Assembly (NCBI GenBank): GCA_023333625.1
Contig: CM041630.1
Coordinates: forward strand, 24,015,500-24,079,499
Source: Bothriochloa decipiens
Lineage: Eukaryota > Streptophyta > Magnoliopsida > Poales > Poaceae
Reading direction: 5' to 3'
DNA: 64,000 nucleotides
Each line of letters opens with the position of its first letter. Position 1 is the first letter of the stretch. This document shows, piece after piece, positions 12,001 to 22,261 of the stretch. A program made the position numbers and the translations under genes. The notes beneath the pieces were generated by a model that was not told where the DNA came from, searched no databases, and saw only the letters and a program-made list of their open reading frames with translations.

Positions 12001-15000
12001 TGACACCGGCTACACCTGGAGGACGACGCTACTTCCTCCTCCTCGTCGACGACGTGTCCCGCTACATGTGGGTTGTCCTCCTCGACACCAAGGGGGCAGC
12101 CGCGGACGCCATCAAGCACCACCAAGCTGTTGCGGAGGAGTGCGGCCGCAAGCTTCGGGTGCTGCGCACGGATAACGGCGGCTGAGTTCGCGACGTACTG
12201 CGCCGATGAAGGGATCAAGCGCCACTTCACCGCACCGTACACCCCGCAGCAGAACGGCGTCGTTGAGCGCCGCAACCAGACAGTGGTCGCCACCGCCCGC
12301 GCCCTCCTCAAGCAGAGAGGGATGCCGGCGATCTACTGGGGGAGGCGGTGATGACTGTCGTCTATCTCCTCAACCGCTCGCCCACCAAGGCGCTTGACGG
12401 CAAGACGCCGTACGAGGCCTGGCACGGGCGAAAGCCGGTGGTGAGCCACCTCCACGTCTTCGGCTGTCTGGCGTTCGCCAAGGAGCTCACTCACGTCGGC
12501 AAGCTCGACGACCGGAGCACTCCAGGAGTGTTCATCGGTTACACGGAGGGCGCCAAGGCCTGCCGCATCCTCGACCCTGCGACACAGCGCGTCCGCATCT
12601 TCCGGGACGTCGTGTTCAATGAAGGGCGAGGCTGGACCTGGGACAAGGCGGTGGACGACGGTTCGACTTTGACCCTCAGGGACTTCGTCGTCGACTACGT
12701 CCACCTGGAGGGAGCTGGGGGAGTTAGCAGCTCATCTTCACCGAGCTCGTCCTCGGCAACCGGCTCGCCATCAGCGTCGGCGAGCCCTCCACCGCCTCCG
12801 CCACCAGCGAGTCCACCACCACCATCGGCTACGCCACGCACTCCTGCACCGGCTCCCTACTCTCCTGCACCGGCGCCGGCATCTCCAAGATCGGCACCAG
12901 CAGCTTTGGCCCGTCAGCGTTCGGTGGAGTTCGCCACTCCGCTGTCCGACGATGAGGACCACGTCGACGCCTACCACGACGACGAGCCTCTACGCTACCG
13001 CACCATGGACAACATCCTCGGCAACCAGCCTGTCCCTGGGTTGGCGGTACACGACTTCGAGGCGGAGCTGCACCTGGCACATGAGGATGGTGAGCCTCGC
13101 TCCTTCGCTGAGGCGGAGGGAGACGCGGCATGGCGTGCCGCGATGCAGCAGGAGATGGACGCGGTCGAGCAAAACCGCACTTGGGAGCTCGCTGACCTCC
13201 CTCGTGGTCACCACGCGATCACCCTTAAGTGGGTGTTCAAGCTGAAGAGGGATGAAGCCGGTGCCATCGTCAAGCACAAGGCTCGCTTGGTGGCACGAGG
13301 CTTCGTGCAGCAGGAGGGGGTCGACTTCGACGACGCTTTCGCCCCCGTGGCACGGATGGAGTCCGTGCGACTCCTCACATGGATGTCAAGTCGGCGTTCC
13401 TTAACGGCGACTTGAAGGAGGAGGTTTACGTACATCAGCCACCGGGATTTGCAATTCCCGGCAAGGAGGGCAAGGTGCTTCGCCTGCGCAAGGCCCTCTA
13501 CGGCTTGCGGCAGGCACCGAGGGCGTGGAATGCCAAGCTGGATTCCACGCTGAAGGGGATGGGCTTCAAGCAAAGCCCGCACGAGGCGGCCATCTACCGG
13601 TGGGGCAGTGGAGGAAAGGCCCTGCAGGTAGGAGTCTACGTCGACAATCTTGTGATCACCGGTACCAAGGAGGTGGAGATTGAGGCGTTCAAGGAGAAGA
13701 TGAGGGCGACTTTCCAGATGAGCGACTTGGGCCCTCTCTCCTTCTACCTGGGGATCGAGGTCCAGCAGGACAGCTCTGGCACCTCTCTTCGCCAGACTGC
13801 CTACGCCAAGCGCATTGTGGAGCTTGGCGGTCTCAACGTCTGCAACCCAGCCCACACTCCTATGGAGGAGAGGCTGAGGCTGAGCCGGGAAAGTACGGAG
13901 GAGGAGGTGGACGCGACGCAGTACCGGCGCATTGTGGGCAGCCTTCGCTACCTTGTCCACACGCGACCGGACTTGGCGTTCGCCGTCGGCTATGTCAGCC
14001 GGTTCATGCAGCGACCGACGATGGAGCACCAGCAGGCCGTGAAGAGGATCCTCCGCTACGTCGCGGGCACCTCCGACTACGGCTTGCACTACCCGAGGTG
14101 CCCCGGCACGGCACATTTCATCGGGTACAGCGACAGCGACCATGTCGGCGACATCGACACGAACAAGAGCACCAGTGGGACGTTGTTCTTCCTCGGCAAG
14201 TGTCCTCGGCAAGTGTCCGATCAGCTGGCAGTCGGCCAAGCAGCAGGTGGTGGCTCTGTCCAGCTGCGAGGCAGAGTACATCGCAGCCACTACCGCTTCT
14301 ACTCAGGCTCTGTGGCTGGCTCGGCTGCTTGGCGATCTCCTTGGTAGAGACGCAGAGGCAGTGGAGCTCAGGGTGGACAGCAAGTCCGCCTTGGCCTTGG
14401 CAAAGAATCCAGTTTTCCATGAGCGCAGCAAGCACATCCGGGTGAGGTACCATTTCATCAGGAGCTGTCTGGAGGAAGGGAGTGTCCGGGCCAACTACAT
14501 CAACACCCAAGACCAGCTCGCCGACTTCCTGACCAAGTCCCTTGGGCGAGTCAAGTTCCAGGAACTTCGCGCCAGGATCGGAATGGCTCAGATACCTCAC
14601 AAGGAGCCACACAAGACTTAGGGGGAGAGTGATGGATAAGTATTGTGTTAGCTGTGGGGCTGCTGCAGTACGCAGTACATGTTTCTCTGTGTGTCAAGGA
14701 CAGCATCTTTGACTGTAGGACAGCAGTTAGCATCTGCTTTTAGGACAGCATCTAGGACAGCATCTAGGACATCTAGGACAGCATCTTAGTGTCAGCTTAG
14801 ACTAGCATCTTAGACTAGCATCTTGGCATATGCCTGGCTGCCTAGCAGCCCTATAAATATGTATCCCCAACCCCTCAAGTTGGTATCGCATTGTGTGAGA
14901 AATAAACTCAGAAAATTGCCTCAACTCCGAGTTCTCCAAGTGTGATCTTCTCGATGAGAGTAAGGATCCTGCTCACACCTAGAGCAAGGATCCAGAGACT

Positions 15001-17428
15001 AACAAAACGTAGTGAAACTTAATTCTACTATATGACCATGCAAAAACGTAGAGAATCTCAGGGATTAGTAAATTATGATTCTGTAGCCTGCACAGTTCAC
15101 CATTTTTTTTGCATCTCGCAAATCTATTTGAATTTAACCTTTTTTCGTCGCTGAGCAAGTGAACATGGCTCAATCTTGGGCCTTTCTTTTTCGAAATTTG
15201 TTTATAACTTAAATGCCTGGTTTTCATAGGACTTTTAGCACATTTCAATTTTGATAGAACATGCCCTGCCATTTTTGAAATATCAGACGGTCTGTTTTCT
15301 TCCCTATGAAAATGTCAATTACTGGATATGGCTATTTGCAATGACAGAAAACTAGAAATCATAACACTTGTGTACCCCATATAAAAAGTATGAAGGTCTT
15401 GGTTCATGGACATTTTAAGTTTTGAGCATCAAAATTCGCTATGTATATTAATGAAAAAAATCATGTATGTCAGTATGTGATATCATGCAATATACATAAA
15501 TTTCTGTCCAAAATGATGTGGCCGGGTGAGTTTCTTAGTATCATGGTATGTAGAGACCACTGTTTCTTTAACTATAATTCATGTAGTAATATTAAACGTC
15601 CATAGACAACGTCGGTCTTTAAACATATGCTAGGAATGAGGAGTGAGACGTTAGCCTCGATGGGCAAGTGGTGGCCAAGAAGGATACTTTTCGGTATTTA
15701 GGATCGATGCTACAAAAGGATGGTGACATTGATGAAGATGTTAGGCATAGAATTTCAGCCGGTTGGTTGAAATGGCGTCAAGCTTCAGGCGTCCTCTGTG
15801 ACAGAAGGGTGCCGCAGAAGTTAAAAGGTAAGTTTTATAGGACAGCGATTCGTCTGGCGATGTTATACGGTGCTGAATGTTGGCCTACAAAAAGGCGACA
15901 TATCCAGCAATTGAGTGTAGCAGAGATGCGTATGTTACGATGGTGTTGTGGGCACACAAGGAGGGATAGAGTCCGGAACGACGATATTCGGGATAGGGTT
16001 GGGGTGGCACCAATTGAGGAAAAATTGATTGAACACCGGTTGAGATGGTTTGGCCATGTCCAACAGAGGCCTCCTGAGGCACCGGTGCGTAGTGGGGTTT
16101 TAAAGCGGGTCGATAATCGGTTAAGAGAGACCTTAAGGAGTGGAATATTCCTAAGGATTTAGCTATGGATAGGAGCGCTTGGAGACTAGCAATTAATGTG
16201 CCTGAACCGTAATCTTTTTCTTGTACCATTTATGTGTTCTTTGTTTTCATGCCTCTTTTGGGTTTCATCTCTAGCCTACCCCAACTTACTTGGAACAAAA
16301 GGCTATGTTGTTGTTGTTGTTATGGTTGTTGTGAGTTCTCTTTGTTCAAAATTCATGCCTCTGGATAGACATTTAAGATGGAAATTGCACTATTGTTACA
16401 ACCTTGCATTGCCCGGTCACAGTACATGCAAAAACAAAGATTTTGTATCTTGGAAATATATTTTCCTTTGTTTCCATCTCGTGGATATGGAGGCACACTA
16501 GTAGAAAGCGAAGAGAGTGGCAATGCAAATTGCAAATTTTTTGGTTCTGTGAATGTTTGAGAGCCTACTTATTGACCCTTTAAAAATTCGAGCCGCCTTG
16601 CTACTGACACAGTAGAAATGAAAAGGACACTGCACGAGATGAAAAGGAGGTGGAATTGGAAGAGGAAGTCCCAGGTGGACTTTCCAGATACTCCGAAAGG
16701 GCAGTAGTTTCAGTGATACTACTAGTTTCAGAACTATATATATGCTTTCTTATATCTAAAAAATGCATCTTAGTCTAGGCAAATGTTTATTTCAAGAACT
16801 CTAGTATTGTCTATTGAGCCAAAGGGGTTGGCTAGTCCAGTTGGTCTAGCTTTCCTGAGGCACCCTCGAGGTCCGGGGTTCGATTCCTGAGTAAGGCGAA
16901 TTTCCATCTCGAGGTTAAAAAAATCCTCTCGCTGGTCCTGTGGACCAAAGCACTTGGAAGGACGACCCGCTCCGGCCTGTGGCAACGGTTTCACAGGCTA
17001 CAGTGTCCCGCCCTACGGGAAACTGTGTCCCGGCCTGCAGTCCGGTCCCCAGGGCTTGGCCAGAGGAACTGTGATCTTCTATCTTAGTGAAATGTCGTGG
17101 GGGCGGTCTTACCCCCACCTGGCCGAGTTTGTAGTATTGTCTATTGATTTAAAATTTAAAAAGCTGCTACCCTAAAAAGCACTATAGTTTAGACAGAGAA
17201 CTCTTTTCAGTTCTGTAAATGTTAGTAAAGGCGCGATTTACTACTATCGAACAGAATGAACATTAAAGTAGTTTGCGTAATGGTGATTTTTGTGATAAAT
17301 GGCCTTTAAGTTATTGGCTGCCATTTTTTTTGCAGGAATCTAAGTTATATGGATCTCATTTCAAGGAAATCACAGCAGATGCTCCTAAATCCACGAAGAT
17401 CACATTTGGTGATTCTGATGAGGACTGA
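1..17428 (+). CDS. RH5: DEAD-box ATP-dependent RNA helicase, C-terminal 266 residues (5' end outside window)
   Basis: Eight exons join in frame: 1-76, 5970-6055, 6129-6253, 7437-7505, 7588-7681, 8311-8475, 8543-8635 and 17336-17428, all with GT-AG borders. The fragment opens at motif II (DEAD, codons 2-5). It continues through motif III (SAT in exon 2), motif IV around VLVFVLYKKEA, motif V (DVASRGLDIP) and motif VI (HRIGRTGRAG), then ends in an acidic tail, GDSDED. The family unwinds or remodels RNA using ATP. The tail KFGTHVKKKESKLYG is, from memory, that of plant RH5 (Arabidopsis STRS1, a nuclear stress-response regulator), so the subfamily name is a family-based inference. The first and last visible introns are 5.9 and 8.7 kb because each holds a complete copia element; the coding exons look undamaged. 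The N-terminal RecA domain with the Walker A motif lies upstream of the window. Confidence 0.85.
232..330 (-). repeat. 3' LTR of copia element 1 (99 bp)
   Basis: This is a near copy of 5550-5664, ending in the terminal TG/CA dinucleotides. It lacks a short block in which CCTCATGGGC is repeated in the other LTR, plus a few bases near the middle. Two indels between the LTRs mean the insertion is not very recent. Confidence 0.9.
331..340 (-). promoter_or_regulatory. Polypurine tract of copia element 1
   Basis: Read on the minus strand the bases are CTGCGGGGGG, immediately upstream of the 3' LTR. This is the expected place for the plus-strand DNA primer in reverse transcription. Confidence 0.7.
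418..5458 (-). pseudogene. Degenerate gag-pol of copia element 1
   Basis: Reading on the minus strand, gag sequence lies around 5458-3918 in more than one frame. The aspartic protease motif ADSGATYHTT and the gag-pre-integrase motif WHRRLGHPG lie in the 4321-3293 frame. The integrase core (CDNGREF, YTSQQNGKAEH) lies at 3244-2807. Reverse transcriptase with an intact YVDD box lies at 2506-1100, and RNase H with TDADWAG and SAEAEY at 1094-700. The end (ADIFTKGLP) lies at 624-418. Each block is in a different frame from its neighbour or is separated by stops, and about 20 codons appear missing between reverse transcriptase and RNase H near 1115. It therefore cannot make a complete polyprotein. 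Motifs place it in Ty1/copia; a finer lineage (perhaps Ale-like) is only a guess. Confidence 0.88.
5535..5549 (-). promoter_or_regulatory. Primer binding site of copia element 1
   Basis: The minus strand reads TGGTATCAGAC directly after the LTR end. This matches the complement of the 3' end of plant initiator methionine tRNA (TGGTATCAGAGC) for its first ten bases. Confidence 0.85.
5550..5664 (-). repeat. 5' LTR of copia element 1 (115 bp)
   Basis: It pairs with 232-330. At 115 bp it is at the small end for autonomous-type copia elements, and no clear TATA box is visible in it. Confidence 0.9.
9150..9512 (+). repeat. 5' LTR of copia element 2
   Basis: It is 363 bp and near-identical to 14630-15004. 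It contains CTATAAATA near 9360, a good LTR TATA box, and AATAAA near 9408 as a possible polyadenylation signal. The upstream part is built of imperfect repeats of TAGGACAGCATC. Confidence 0.93.
9640..14621 (+). pseudogene. Degenerate gag-pol of copia element 2, with Ala/Glu/Arg-rich N-terminal part
   Basis: 9640-10437 encodes an alanine-, glutamate- and arginine-rich, coiled-coil-like segment. In another frame 10434-11258 is gag, ending in the zinc knuckle CHNCGRAGHWARDC. Then 11268-12185 has protease DTGATHHM, the pre-integrase motif WHERFGHL and the integrase start, ending at a frameshift after RTDNGG. Integrase resumes in other frames to 12351 and from 12348. Reverse transcriptase runs to 13415 and again from 13379, with residues lost between VRLLTW and MDVKSAFLNG. 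The catalytic box is YVDN instead of YVDD. A 13-bp tandem copy (CCTCGGCAAGTGT) near 14195 shifts RNase H into a third frame, ending at 14621. The copy is inactive as a coding unit. Confidence 0.9.
14630..15004 (+). repeat. 3' LTR of copia element 2
   Basis: It is 375 bp. It differs from the 5' LTR by scattered substitutions and one extra 12-bp unit of the internal TAGGACAGCATC repeat, so the two have diverged modestly since insertion. Confidence 0.93.
15640..16333 (+). mobile_element. 5'-truncated RTE-type non-LTR retrotransposon tail
   Basis: Translation from about 15668 gives the conserved C-terminal end of a plant non-LTR reverse transcriptase protein: DTFRYLGSMLQKDGD, then MLRWCCGHTRRDR, VGVAPIEEKL and RLRWFGHVQQRP. 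After RVDN there is a short internal deletion and a frame change; the expected ending (MDRSAWRLAINVPEP) is readable in another frame near 16163-16205. The element ends in TTG repeats near 16300-16333, the usual 3' end of plant RTE elements rather than poly(A). The left boundary is approximate. Confidence 0.8.
16818..17131 (+). mobile_element. tRNA-derived SINE (314 bp) with 16-bp target duplication
   Basis: Perfect direct repeats TAGTATTGTCTATTGA lie at 16802-16817 and 17132-17147. The 5' part carries an RNA polymerase III A-box-like TGGCTAGTCCAGTTGG and a B box GGTTCGATTCC near 16877. The body is unrelated to the tRNA and the end is T-rich. It sits in the last intron of the helicase gene. 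Confidence 0.85.
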
Positions 17429-17856
17429 TCTAATGACAGCCTACTGATTTTTTATCCCTGCTTATGGAAGCTTGATTTCTTGGTTGACCATGCTATGGAT
17501 ATAATCAGATCAGGCATTTGGAAGCTGATTGCTGCTATGGATGGGCAATCCCAAAATATAGCTCTCATGTTTTAGGTTAGTTTATTGTTATTATGAGCAG
17601 CATTCAGCTTATGTTTTTCTGGACCGTCAGCATTAGCATTAGCTTGGCTGTATGTACCACAATAAGCAGCATTCTGCTTATTACGAGCTGTATTCTCCTG
17701 GAGAGTAGTTAAATTCAATGTGTCCTTAGTACAAGCAGCTCGGTGTAATGGTAATGATTGGCTGGCCTGATTATAGGAAAAAACGATATGGTTTTCCTTG
17801 TTATAGTAAAAAAGATGGTTTTCTAGTCTGCTCTAGATTGGTTGTTTGGGTTCTAT
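17429..17856. other. Helicase 3' flank, no further gene seen
   Basis: This is AT-rich sequence after the helicase stop, probably the 3' untranslated region and flank. No coding segment, RNA gene or clear repeat could be supported. Confidence 0.5.
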
Positions 17857-18054
17857 GGGCTTGCTTGGTTTATAGCCAAATTTTACCATGCCAACGTTTT
17901 GGCGAGCCAAAATTAGGGCAAAAAAACTTGCCATAGAATTAGCAAGCTAATTGTGAGATATTGGCAAGTTTTGGTAGCCAACCAAATACTTACCGAAATC
18001 ATGGCTTACCAAATCATTGGTGTGGCAAATTTTGACTATGAACCAAACAAACCC
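17857..18054. mobile_element. MITE with about 35-bp terminal inverted repeats
   Basis: The left end GGGCTTGCTTGGTTTATAG and the reverse complement of the right end, GGGTTTGTTTGGTTCATAG, match with few differences and continue inward. The element is flanked on both sides by TAT. The termini resemble PIF/Harbinger (Tourist) or hAT MITEs; the 3-bp duplication favours the former, but the superfamily is uncertain. Confidence 0.72.
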
Positions 18055-18333
18055 TATATGTTTTGTGTTTTGTTTTGATTTGGCTTCATGTGTTTGAATC
18101 AACTTTTGTGTCTGCACATTGTGAACCGACCGGTGCTGTTGGTAAGTTAGCCCCAGGCTCTACATCGAGTTCAGCTCCCGCATAGGGTGGCAATAGGCAT
18201 AACAAACCTAATAGAGTGTCAGGATGGAGTTTGAAGCCTATTTTTGTTTCTTGTGTTTCTTTGGTCTCTCTTCTAGTGAGATGCAGCACATAGTGTAGCC
18301 ATGATTGTTAATTGTGCAGTGAGTTACACTGAC

Positions 18334-18583
18334 TTTCAGCTGTCGTGATGCTTATTACTCTACAAGTTGCTTCTGTGTTACATGGTACTGTGGCCTAAAG
18401 TTTCGACATTGCTGTGGGACGGCCCTGTTTATTCACAGTAACCATATAATTATCATTTTTCACTAAGGCGTTTTGAAAGACCTGGTTTCAGAATCTTTGA
18501 TATTGTGAGTTTGCACTAGCAGTAGCTGTCATCATATGCTTTATATATGAGATCACAGCATTTCTTGACCACTTTGAAGTAGT
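18334..18583. repeat. Copy of subtilase 3' flank (partner 24571-24835)
   Basis: From TTTCAGCTGT onward this matches 24571-24835 in the same order and orientation. Shared blocks include ACAAGTTGCTTCT, GGACGGCCC, GGTTTCAGAATCTT and GAGATCACAGCATT. The copy is cut by a Stowaway MITE. It resumes past the Helitron near 21700-21740, where a decayed copy of the last subtilase codons (read in reverse, GSITWSDGK) matches 24915-24953. Confidence 0.75.
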
Positions 18584-18771
18584 ACTCCCTCTGTTCCTTA
18601 ACGTTTCTTTACGGGAGGCATACTGAGTTTGTACAAAATATTAAAAATATTTGTATCTTCAAATATACTTTTTTATAAAAATAAATTCAATAATTTAATA
18701 TTAAAAATATTTGTATCTTCAAATATACTTTTTTATAAAAATAAATTCAATAATTTATCTAGCGATACTTA
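18583..18771. mobile_element. Left part of a Stowaway-like MITE, split by a Helitron
   Basis: It begins TACTCCCTCTGTTCC, the common terminus of grass Stowaway MITEs. It holds a perfect 60-bp tandem duplication (18637-18696 and 18697-18756). The sequence appears to continue after the Helitron at 21664 (ATAAATGTTAATATTTTT) to about 21700, with no recognisable right terminus. Confidence 0.65.
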
Positions 18772-21663
18772 TCTCTACCTAATAATAAATCACCAAAATT
18801 TCCTATATCTTTTTTGTCTGCCACTTTTGTTCTTCTGCCTCTTCCTCTCCCTATATGGCTCGGTCTCAGCCTTCTGTGGCGCCACTCCATGGTTGTAAAG
18901 TTTTAGTTTCCAAAATGGGCTCGCCTCACACGGTTGGACCAATCTTGAACACACGAATATGCATGTGGGCATGCAAACCTGGGGGACGGGTACGCACATG
19001 AAGACAGTGTGCACAAAGCCTCCTCTGCTTTTTAGTTGGTAATAAAAAAGCTGATATTAATAAATATTTGTCTCAAAAAAGAAAACGATAAATATTCACC
19101 ACCCACTATATACAGAATAGATCGAAGGGGAGCAAGAAGACCAAGCCATCCTCGGATCCAGCCGCCCTAAAAAAGTCATGTCTGCCACATAAACCGTTTG
19201 TATCAAATCGACCGAACAACAAAAAAAAAACCAAATCAAGACCTCCATGAGGTAGCACGAAAACATGTTATGGCTGGAATGATGATGACGCGAGTTGCGG
19301 AGGTGACGGGAAGGTTTGGCAACAGTGACATGACCTGACAAGACGACGACGTAAGCGAGGCAGAGCGGCGGACACAGATTCAGGCGTGCGGTCACTGAGA
19401 ACATGGCCCATGTGGCCGTTGGGCACCTATGTGTAAGTGCAATCAAGCCTTGATGTGGGTTTGACGTTGATGACCACCGAATTAGGGGACTAATGAGATT
19501 TATCGAGATGACAACCAGGTAATTGCATACATGAGAATGATGTACAGGTTGGAGGGTCCCCAATTACAAATGGAGGCTATGTTGAACTCAAAGGAGGTTT
19601 TAATTCATTTTTGGTTTGAATTTGAGTTTAGAAAAAGCCGTACTATCAAGAGGGATCCTAATATGACTTGTCAAAAGTGTCACCAAATGCTCATATCGTG
19701 AAAAACACATTCTCATACCATTACCAAATAGCCACCAAAAGCATATTTCATTCTGAGCTGTTTGGAGTGTGACAGTGCCGCCCTAGTGCGGTAGTGCCGC
19801 CCTTCAAATATGACTGTTGGGCCCAGGCAGGTATTTATATCCACCTATTGGCCCAACTCACTTACCTCTTCGTCTACCTCGCGACATAAACGTTGCAAAC
19901 AGCCAGAAGCTCTCTCTCTCCCTCCACTGTTGCTCCTTAAGCTCCCAAGCTGATTTCTTGATTCCACCACTAAATCTTGAGAGAAAAGGCAGCAAACTTC
20001 GATTGGAGAGTGGATCTACTGATTTCCACTGTCAAAAGAGCATTTGGTGTATGTTTGGTCGGCGTCCTAGGGTTTGTTACTCTTGAAGCTTTGCTCCTAG
20101 CCGGCTAGGCGTCACCCTAGAGCTTTCCAACTTGTGTGGCAGCCTAGGGAGGTTTGTAACCTCACATTACAGCTAGTGAAATCACCCCTCACCTCAAAAG
20201 TTAACTCTCTTGACTTGAGAACGAGGGTAAGGCAAACCTTTGTGGCAAGCCCAAGCCATTTATGGCTTTCTCAACAACGTGGACTTAGGCAAGCCTTGGT
20301 GGTGAGCTGAACCATGGGATAAATTATTGTGTCACCGTGTGCTTGTTCTATATTCATCATATTATATATTGTTGTTGAGGATATCTTTGTTATTGTACCC
20401 GATCTATCTGTGTAGACTTGCTGCTGTTGGTTTAGGCCTTGATCTGTGATCTACTCGCGTGCGGGAAGGTGTAAAGTTGGTAAACCAGGTTATAGCTTCA
20501 GTTCCTGTAGTTTTGATTTAGTCTGAATATTTTTTGTTCAGAAAAAGGTGGCAGTGCCGCACTACTTTGACCTCGGATCGAGTTGAGTTTTTGCAGGCCT
20601 ATTCACCCCCCACTAGGCCACTTTCACGTCCAGAGATCCTACACTATGCTCGTCGCACATGATTGCCGGGACGCCTAAGCAATACTACCGGGCGACGACG
20701 GAGCCGCGCACGTCAACCACTGCACACACGGGCTCCATCGACCCTGCTTGCAGCGCTTGTCAACCTGCAATACACCTACAATGCACGACACCGCCGACGG
20801 CGCCAACTGTTGATTTGCTCTATTCTCTCAGCTGTGCGATGTGAGAATGGCAAAGGAATAAGAGAACATTAAGCTAGGGTTTTCTGGTAAGCGGGGGCTG
20901 ATGGGTGTTGTTCGTGGCACGAGCGTCCTCGAACGTTGGATTAGCATCAACGGATGAGATAGAGCCAGTAGCTAACTAGGCCTATGGGGCAGCGTGGAAC
21001 AACTCACTTGCATGGCCAGGTTTAGGTAACTGAAGTTGAAGAAACGCAAGCATATGACGGCTCCGCCCAGCATCAACCGAGAGAACACACAAAAAAAACA
21101 TGTCGTCCACTCGGCTGTCCGCCTCTCCTTCCAGCTGCACAAAGATCACAGTTTTCACATTGGATGCATACAATGATGCAAGTCTTCGGAAGGATATCTT
21201 CCTCGTGGGTGTGTTTGTGAGTGCCCTATTGTCAAATGTTTAATGTTTGTGAGTGTCCTATTGTCAATTGTTTAAAATTATTATCATTGGGGATACCCAA
21301 TGTGAAGGTACGCCATAAATTTAGTTCTTGCATTACTATATCAACATAAGTTATAACAAAACTTTATTTTACGTGATCAGATAAACCATGTTCGTTGGAA
21401 CTTATGGGTGTGACATCATGCATGGTGCAATGTTTTTCTCTCACAATAAAACAATATCAATTATATATAGTATCATTCTCTTTCCTTGGCTCCAATATGT
21501 GTTCTCATAAGATGATTTAAGGCTATCAATATACATTGTTGCCGATGGTGTCTATGCATATAATCATTGATGCATTAAAAAAAGAACCGAAAGGACAATG
21601 AAGGTATTAACAACTTAAGACTAAAAATAACACCCCGTTGCAACGCACGAACACTTTTGCTAG
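18772..21663 (+). mobile_element. Non-autonomous Helitron, itself carrying a solo LTR
   Basis: The left end is A|TCTCTACCTAATAATAAATC. The right end is GCTAG|T, preceded by the palindrome CGTTGCAACG, which is a typical grass Helitron 3' subterminal hairpin. Insertion is between A and T with no target duplication, as expected. The flanks on each side read as one interrupted MITE. Without the 1.2-kb LTR the element is about 1.7 kb. No Rep/helicase coding sequence is seen. Stretches such as 20650-20870 are GC-rich and could be captured host DNA, but no source gene is recognised. Confidence 0.72.
19432..20643 (+). mobile_element. Solo LTR of a SIRE/Maximus-type copia element
   Basis: The 1212-bp block starts TGTAAGTGCAATCAAGCC and ends in ATTCACCCCCCACTAGGCC and then CCTACA, the characteristic ends of this lineage in grasses. 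A 5-bp duplication, CTATG, flanks it at 19427-19431 and 20644-20648. No internal element sequence is present, so it is the product of recombination between two LTRs. A TATA-like TATTTATAT lies near 19831. Confidence 0.8.
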
Positions 21664-22261
21664 TATCTCATAAATGTTAATATTTTTCTTGTATAAAGCT
21701 TTCCATCCGACCATGTTATGGAGCCCGCTCACTTGGCTGCCACGTTATTCCTGCTAGCTGGTTTGAATCCATGTTATGTCATTCTAATTTTCTCTGAAAC
21801 TTTCCAAAAAAGAACTTGAATTGGATCTAAAATTGACGGGTTTATGTGAGATTATTTATTCTATTAGACGCTCTTCAAATAGAAATTCATTTTCTTACTA
21901 GATTTTGTGCTTTCGTGAGTTATCCGAGATCCTTGAAGGGACATCTATATGATAAGACCTGCTACATAATTAAGGTCGAGCTAGATTAGCTTACGGCCAA
22001 CACATGGGAACCTGGCCAGACCACGTAGCAAGAGTGGCCTAGCTAGGTCTGTGCGGCTCCACTTCAGAAATTCCCCACTTCTCGCTCCATCTCGCTTCCT
22101 CAGGACCGCCCAGCGCCGGCGCCGGCGCCGGCGTCGTCGATCCCGGCGGCTGGTAAACCTCCTCTCACCTCCTATTCCCTGCAGTTTTCTCTCTCTCTCG
22201 GGCGCGGACCCTGACATCTCCATCTCGATCCCGCACTTCGCAGATCGAGGCTCTCGGTGGC
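21664..22261. other. Flank and probable 5' UTR with intron of F-box pseudogene 1
   Basis: After the MITE remnant and the subtilase-tail remnant (about 21664-21740) the sequence is AT-rich. Around 22040-22260 it becomes GC-rich with GCCGGC repeats near 22112. By comparison with the two F-box copies further right, a 5' UTR intron probably runs from about GGCTG|GTAAAC near 22155 to CTTCGCAG at 22242, just before the start codon. Confidence 0.5.

Larger units (their letters stand above)
9150..15004 (+). mobile_element. Complete Ty1/copia LTR retrotransposon in last helicase intron
   Basis: The 5-bp target duplication AAACG lies at 9145-9149 and 15005-15009. LTRs are 9150-9512 and 14630-15004, both TGATGG...CTAACA. 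After the 5' LTR comes TGGTATCGGAGC at 9515, a variant of the initiator tRNA-Met primer site. Before the 3' LTR is the purine tract GGGGGAGAG (14621-14629). The interior has gag with a CCHC knuckle, protease, integrase, reverse transcriptase and RNase H, in copia order and in the same orientation as the helicase gene. Confidence 0.95.

Noticed and set aside
13640..13660. YVDN as a novel reverse transcriptase variant
   Set aside because: The same copy has frameshifts and a deletion, so the change is most simply decay.
16290..16333. Simple TTG microsatellite
   Set aside because: It is the normal 3' end of the RTE-type LINE just upstream, not an independent repeat.
16829..16890. tRNA gene
   Set aside because: A and B box motifs are present but the sequence does not fold as a full cloverleaf and is part of a SINE with a 16-bp target duplication. 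The same reasoning applies at 32050 and 58565.
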